Under the pieces are notes generated by a model that did no database searches, had not been told where the DNA came from, and saw only the letters and a list, made by a program, of their open reading frames with translations. A stretch of 7,686 nucleotides of DNA, taken from contig JACMOF010000108.1 in assembly GCA_014378155.1 (NCBI GenBank), positions 1 to 7,686 of the forward strand, read 5' to 3'. Both the position numbers and the translations under genes were made by a program. This DNA is from Caulobacter sp. (GTDB taxonomy: Bacteria > Pseudomonadota > Alphaproteobacteria > Caulobacterales > Caulobacteraceae). This document shows, piece by piece, positions 5,809-7,686 of the stretch; positions within the stretch are counted from its first letter, which is position 1, and every line of letters starts with the position of its first letter.

Positions 5809-5826
5809 TAGTCGTAGTGATATAAG
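5803..5826 (+). promoter_or_regulatory. Candidate promoter of the membrane-protein/repressor operon
   Basis: TTGACA (5803-5808) is followed by GATATAAG (5819-5826). That octamer agrees at six of eight positions with the Caulobacter housekeeping -10 consensus as I remember it, GCTANAWC. The spacing is slightly shorter than usual. The leader is noticeably AT-richer than the surrounding genes. Transcription would begin close to operator 2, so occupancy of either operator should block it. This is a prediction from sequence only. Confidence 0.35.
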
Positions 5827-5841
5827 ACAAGCGTACTTGTC
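5826..5841. promoter_or_regulatory. Operator-like palindrome 2, with a third half-site at 5856-5864
   Basis: GACAAGCGTACTTGTC is a dyad with perfect 6-base arms around CGTA. A half-site, GCTTGTCAT (5856-5864), follows. It is the exact reverse complement of ATGACAAGC at 5790-5798 in site 1, and its CTTGTCAT lies 21 bases (two helical turns) from the one at 5836-5843. The half-site overlaps the start codon of the first gene. The array looks like a cooperative repressor-binding region. Confidence 0.55.
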
Positions 5842-5862
5842 ATAAAGATGAGGATGCTTGTC

Positions 5863-6114
5863 ATGCAAAATGAAATTGAAGACCGGATCGCCAAGGCCGC
5901 CCTGGCCGGAGCTATCATCGCCGGCGCGCTCGCGATCGCCGCCTTCCTGGCGACCGGCGGCGTGATCCTCAACGCCCAGACATCGACCGTCAGCCTGGCC
6001 TTCCCGCCGTCGTCGCAAGGCGTGGTGTTGAGCGCCCTGCTGGTCGCCGGCGTCATGAAGGCCGCCCACCGCGTGGCGCCCCCGATCGGCCGCTGGCTGA
6101 ACGGTCGGGTCTGA
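5863..6114 (+). CDS. Small two-helix membrane protein, unknown function
   Basis: I do not recognise a family. The 83-residue product has a short charged N-terminus (MQNEIEDRIAK), a hydrophobic helix at about 12-36 (ALAGAIIAGALAIAAFL) and a polar stretch of about 15 residues. A shorter hydrophobic segment follows at about 52-66, then a basic tail (HRVAPPIGRWLNGRV). It is probably an inner-membrane protein with both ends in the cytoplasm. The ATG at 5863 was preferred because GAGG lies nine bases upstream. An in-frame ATG at 5848 would add MRMLV but has only a weak ribosome binding site. It is the first gene of an operon, 23 bases before a second membrane protein and followed by a Cro-like repressor, and it lies just after the putative operators. 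Confidence 0.7.
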   Translation: MQNEIEDRIAKAALAGAIIAGALAIAAFLATGGVILNAQTSTVSLAFPPSSQGVVLSALLVAGVMKAAHRVAPPIGRWLNGRV

Positions 6115-6137
6115 ACGGCCATCGAGGGAGCAAGACG

Positions 6138-6548
6138 ATGATCTGCGATATGAAGAAGGCCAGCCCGGCGGCGAAACGCTACATCGCTCGGTTCGCACCG
6201 GCCATGGCCGCCTATGTCGGAGTGCTGTTCGCCTCGATCTGGTGGATCAGGCACCAAGATCCGCACGGCCCGTTGTTGTGGCTGCTGGCCATCGCCCCGG
6301 CCCTGCCGATCATCGCGGTGATCGCCATCATGGGGCTCTATGTGGTCGAGGAAACCGATGAGTTCCAACGCTCCATCCTGGTCCAGTCCATGCTCTGGGG
6401 CATCGGGATCACCCTGGCGGGCTGCACGGCCTGGGGCTTTCTTGAGAATGTCGAGTTGGTGGCGCACCTGCCGCTCTACATGGTGTTCCCGATTTTTTGC
6501 GCGGCCATGGGCTTGGCCCGGCCGCTGGTGAGCCTGAGGTACCGGTGA
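6138..6548 (+). CDS. Four-helix membrane protein with an EETDEFQR loop, unknown function
   Basis: The 136-residue product has hydrophobic segments at about 18-37, 45-69, 80-101 and 110-127, consistent with four transmembrane helices. Between helices 2 and 3 lies a charged loop, EETDEFQRSIL (71-81). From memory, similar proteins with a conserved DEFQR-like loop occur in Caulobacter and sphingomonads next to small XRE regulators. I know no assigned function for them. A strong ribosome binding site, GAGGGAG, lies seven bases before the ATG at 6138. A second in-frame ATG at 6150 (MKKASP) is a less likely start. The stop codon overlaps the GTG start of the repressor gene by four bases (GTGA), so the two are probably translated in a coupled fashion. 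Confidence 0.78.
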   Translation: MICDMKKASPAAKRYIARFAPAMAAYVGVLFASIWWIRHQDPHGPLLWLLAIAPALPIIAVIAIMGLYVVEETDEFQRSILVQSMLWGIGITLAGCTAWGFLENVELVAHLPLYMVFPIFCAAMGLARPLVSLRYR

Positions 6549-6739
6549 AGAACCGCCTCAAGGTCCTGCGGGCCGAGCGCGACTGGAGCCAGGCCGACCT
6601 GGCCGACCGGCTCGAAGTGTCGCGCCAGACCATCAATGCGCTCGAGACCGGCAAGTACGACCCCAGCCTTCCGCTGGCCTTCAAGCTGGCCCGCCTGTTC
6701 GCGCTGCCGATCGAAACTATTTTTCAAGACGAAGCCTGA
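6545..6739 (+). CDS. Small XRE/Cro-type transcriptional repressor
   Basis: The 64-residue product is almost only a helix-turn-helix (HTH_3, PF01381). It begins MKNRLKVLRAERDWSQADLA, with a turn at LEVSRQ and a recognition helix at about 26-34 (SRQTINALE). GKYDPSLPLAFKLARLF and PIETIF follow. This belongs to the short cytosolic Cro-like group of roughly 65-70 residues that binds palindromic operators as a dimer. The start is GTG 6545, overlapping the stop of the membrane-protein gene as GTGA, with GAGG five bases upstream. A longer in-frame start at 6497 lies inside the upstream gene and adds non-homologous residues. The likely target is the ACAAG-N4-CTTG array at 5791-5864, making the operon autoregulated. 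This is inferred from linkage, not shown. Confidence 0.92.
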   Translation: MKNRLKVLRAERDWSQADLADRLEVSRQTINALETGKYDPSLPLAFKLARLFALPIETIFQDEA

Positions 6740-6752
6740 CCTCCGGTCAGGC
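6734..6752 (+). terminator. Hairpin overlapping the end of the repressor gene
   Basis: GCCTGACC-TCC-GGTCAGGC is a perfect 8-base stem with a three-base loop that starts within the last codons of the repressor gene. No T tract follows, so termination would be inefficient or need Rho. The hydrolase gene begins 42 bases later, so some read-through from the operon is possible. Confidence 0.4.
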
Positions 6753-6793
6753 GTCCGCCACAGAGCCCATAACCCCCAACCTGGAGATCGCCC

Positions 6794-7686
6794 ATGTCCG
6801 TCCGTCATCTCTCGACGCGCGCCGCCTTCGCCTGCGTCGCCGCCCTCGCCGCCGCCCTTGGCGTCTTCCACCCCGCCGACGCGGCCACCCCCATCGCCGT
6901 CCCCTCGGCCGTCGCGCCGCGCCTCACCGTCGAGGTCCGGGGCAAGGGTCCGGACGTGATCCTGATCCCCGGTCTGGCTTCCTCGGCCTTGGTTTGGGAC
7001 GCCACGGTCAAGCAGCTTGAAGGCCGTTATCGCCTGCACATCGTCCAGGTGGCGGGCTTCGCCGGCGCGCCGGTCGGGGCCAATGCCGAGGGCCCCGTCT
7101 TGCAGCCCACCGTCGACGCGCTCGACGGCTACATCAAGTCGGCCCACCTGAAGTCTCCATCCGTGATCGGCCACTCGATGGGCGGACTGGCCGGCCTGAT
7201 GCTGGCCCGCCAGCACCCGGAGGACCTCGGCAAGCTGATGGGCGTCGGTAGCCTGCCCTTCTATCCCGTGGTCTTCGCCCCGTCGGCCACCGTCGAGACG
7301 GTCAGGCCGCAGACCGCCGCGATGCGCGACATGGCCGCCAAATCGACGCCCGAGGCGTGGGCGGCCGGCGAGACCCGCACCATGGCTCGCCTGGTCAAGT
7401 CGCCCGAGGGCCTGAAGGCCGCCACCGCAGCCGCCATCGCCTCCGACCCCTCGGTGACCGGCCGCGCCCTTTATGACGACCTGACCACCGACCTGCGCGG
7501 CGAGATCGCGTCCATCAAGACCCCGACCGTGATGCTCTACCCCTGGGACGAGGCCACCGGGGCGCCCCAGGCGGCCTATGACGCGCTCTACACCTCGGCC
7601 TACGCCCCCATGACCTCGGCCAGGGTCAAGCGCATCGACGGTTCGCTGCACTTCATCATGCTGGATCAACCGGCAGCCTTCGCCGC
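6794..7686 (+). CDS. Exported alpha/beta hydrolase, 3' end outside the window
   Basis: The open frame runs from ATG 6794 to the end of the window, about 297 residues, without a stop. The N-terminus looks like a Sec signal peptide: basic MSVRHLSTRA, a hydrophobic core, and a likely cleavage after ADA near residue 30. The mature part has an alpha/beta hydrolase layout. VILIPGLASS (55-64) carries the oxyanion-hole loop, GHSMGG (126-131) has nucleophile S128, an acidic residue is probably D252 in YPWDEAT, and GSLHF has the catalytic H286. It should act in the periplasm or be secreted, as an esterase, lipase or similar enzyme, with the substrate unknown. GGAG lies seven bases before the ATG. The gene follows the repressor by 54 bases with a hairpin between, so it may have its own transcript. 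Confidence 0.9.
   Translation, partial: MSVRHLSTRAAFACVAALAAALGVFHPADAATPIAVPSAVAPRLTVEVRGKGPDVILIPGLASSALVWDATVKQLEGRYRLHIVQVAGFAGAPVGANAEGPVLQPTVDALDGYIKSAHLKSPSVIGHSMGGLAGLMLARQHPEDLGKLMGVGSLPFYPVVFAPSATVETVRPQTAAMRDMAAKSTPEAWAAGETRTMARLVKSPEGLKAATAAAIASDPSVTGRALYDDLTTDLRGEIASIKTPTVMLYPWDEATGAPQAAYDALYTSAYAPMTSARVKRIDGSLHFIMLDQPAAFA

Noticed and set aside
6476..7669. A 397-codon open frame on the minus strand opposite the repressor and hydrolase genes
   Set aside because: Its product is glycine- and arginine-rich without a recognisable domain. It mirrors the third-position GC bias of the plus-strand hydrolase, which has a signal peptide and a full catalytic triad.

Overview
The window is very GC-rich. 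Its gene content (Hsp33, ApaG, MetZ, the long alphaproteobacterial type of dCTP deaminase, DUF2164) and its palindromic repeats are what I would expect of an alphaproteobacterium, most likely Caulobacter or a close relative. The assignment rests on protein resemblance and repeat families recalled from memory, not on a search.

Left part (1-3251). The 3' end of a DUF2164 gene is followed by a 118-base nested palindrome and then hslO (+), the redox-regulated chaperone Hsp33. hslO converges on a minus-strand pair, metZ then apaG, which overlap by 20 bases. A 104-base imperfect inverted repeat lies between the convergent 3' ends and probably ends transcription from both sides. metZ (O-succinylhomoserine sulfhydrylase, methionine synthesis) has a leader of about 140 bases packed with three dyads. 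One of these belongs to a repeat family seen again at 5656-5762.

Middle part (3252-5659). A dCTP deaminase gene (dcd, two similar halves) reads divergently from metZ. It is followed by a P-loop kinase of the D-glycerate 3-kinase type and by a small gene that looks like an HNH nuclease relative without its catalytic residues. The stop codon of that small gene lies in the end of a 107-base palindromic element bounded by TA dinucleotides.

Right part (5760-7686). A comparatively AT-rich leader carries two ACAAG-N4-CTTG palindromes and a third half-site. It precedes a compact operon: an 83-residue two-helix membrane protein, a 136-residue four-helix membrane protein, and a 64-residue Cro/XRE-type repressor whose GTG start overlaps the preceding stop codon. 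The simplest reading is an autoregulated membrane-protein cassette of unknown function, and it is the best candidate here for an undescribed system. The window ends inside a secreted alpha/beta hydrolase gene.

Housekeeping genes fill most of the window. The unusual material is in the four repeats, the metZ leader, the degenerate HNH gene and the membrane-protein/repressor cassette.
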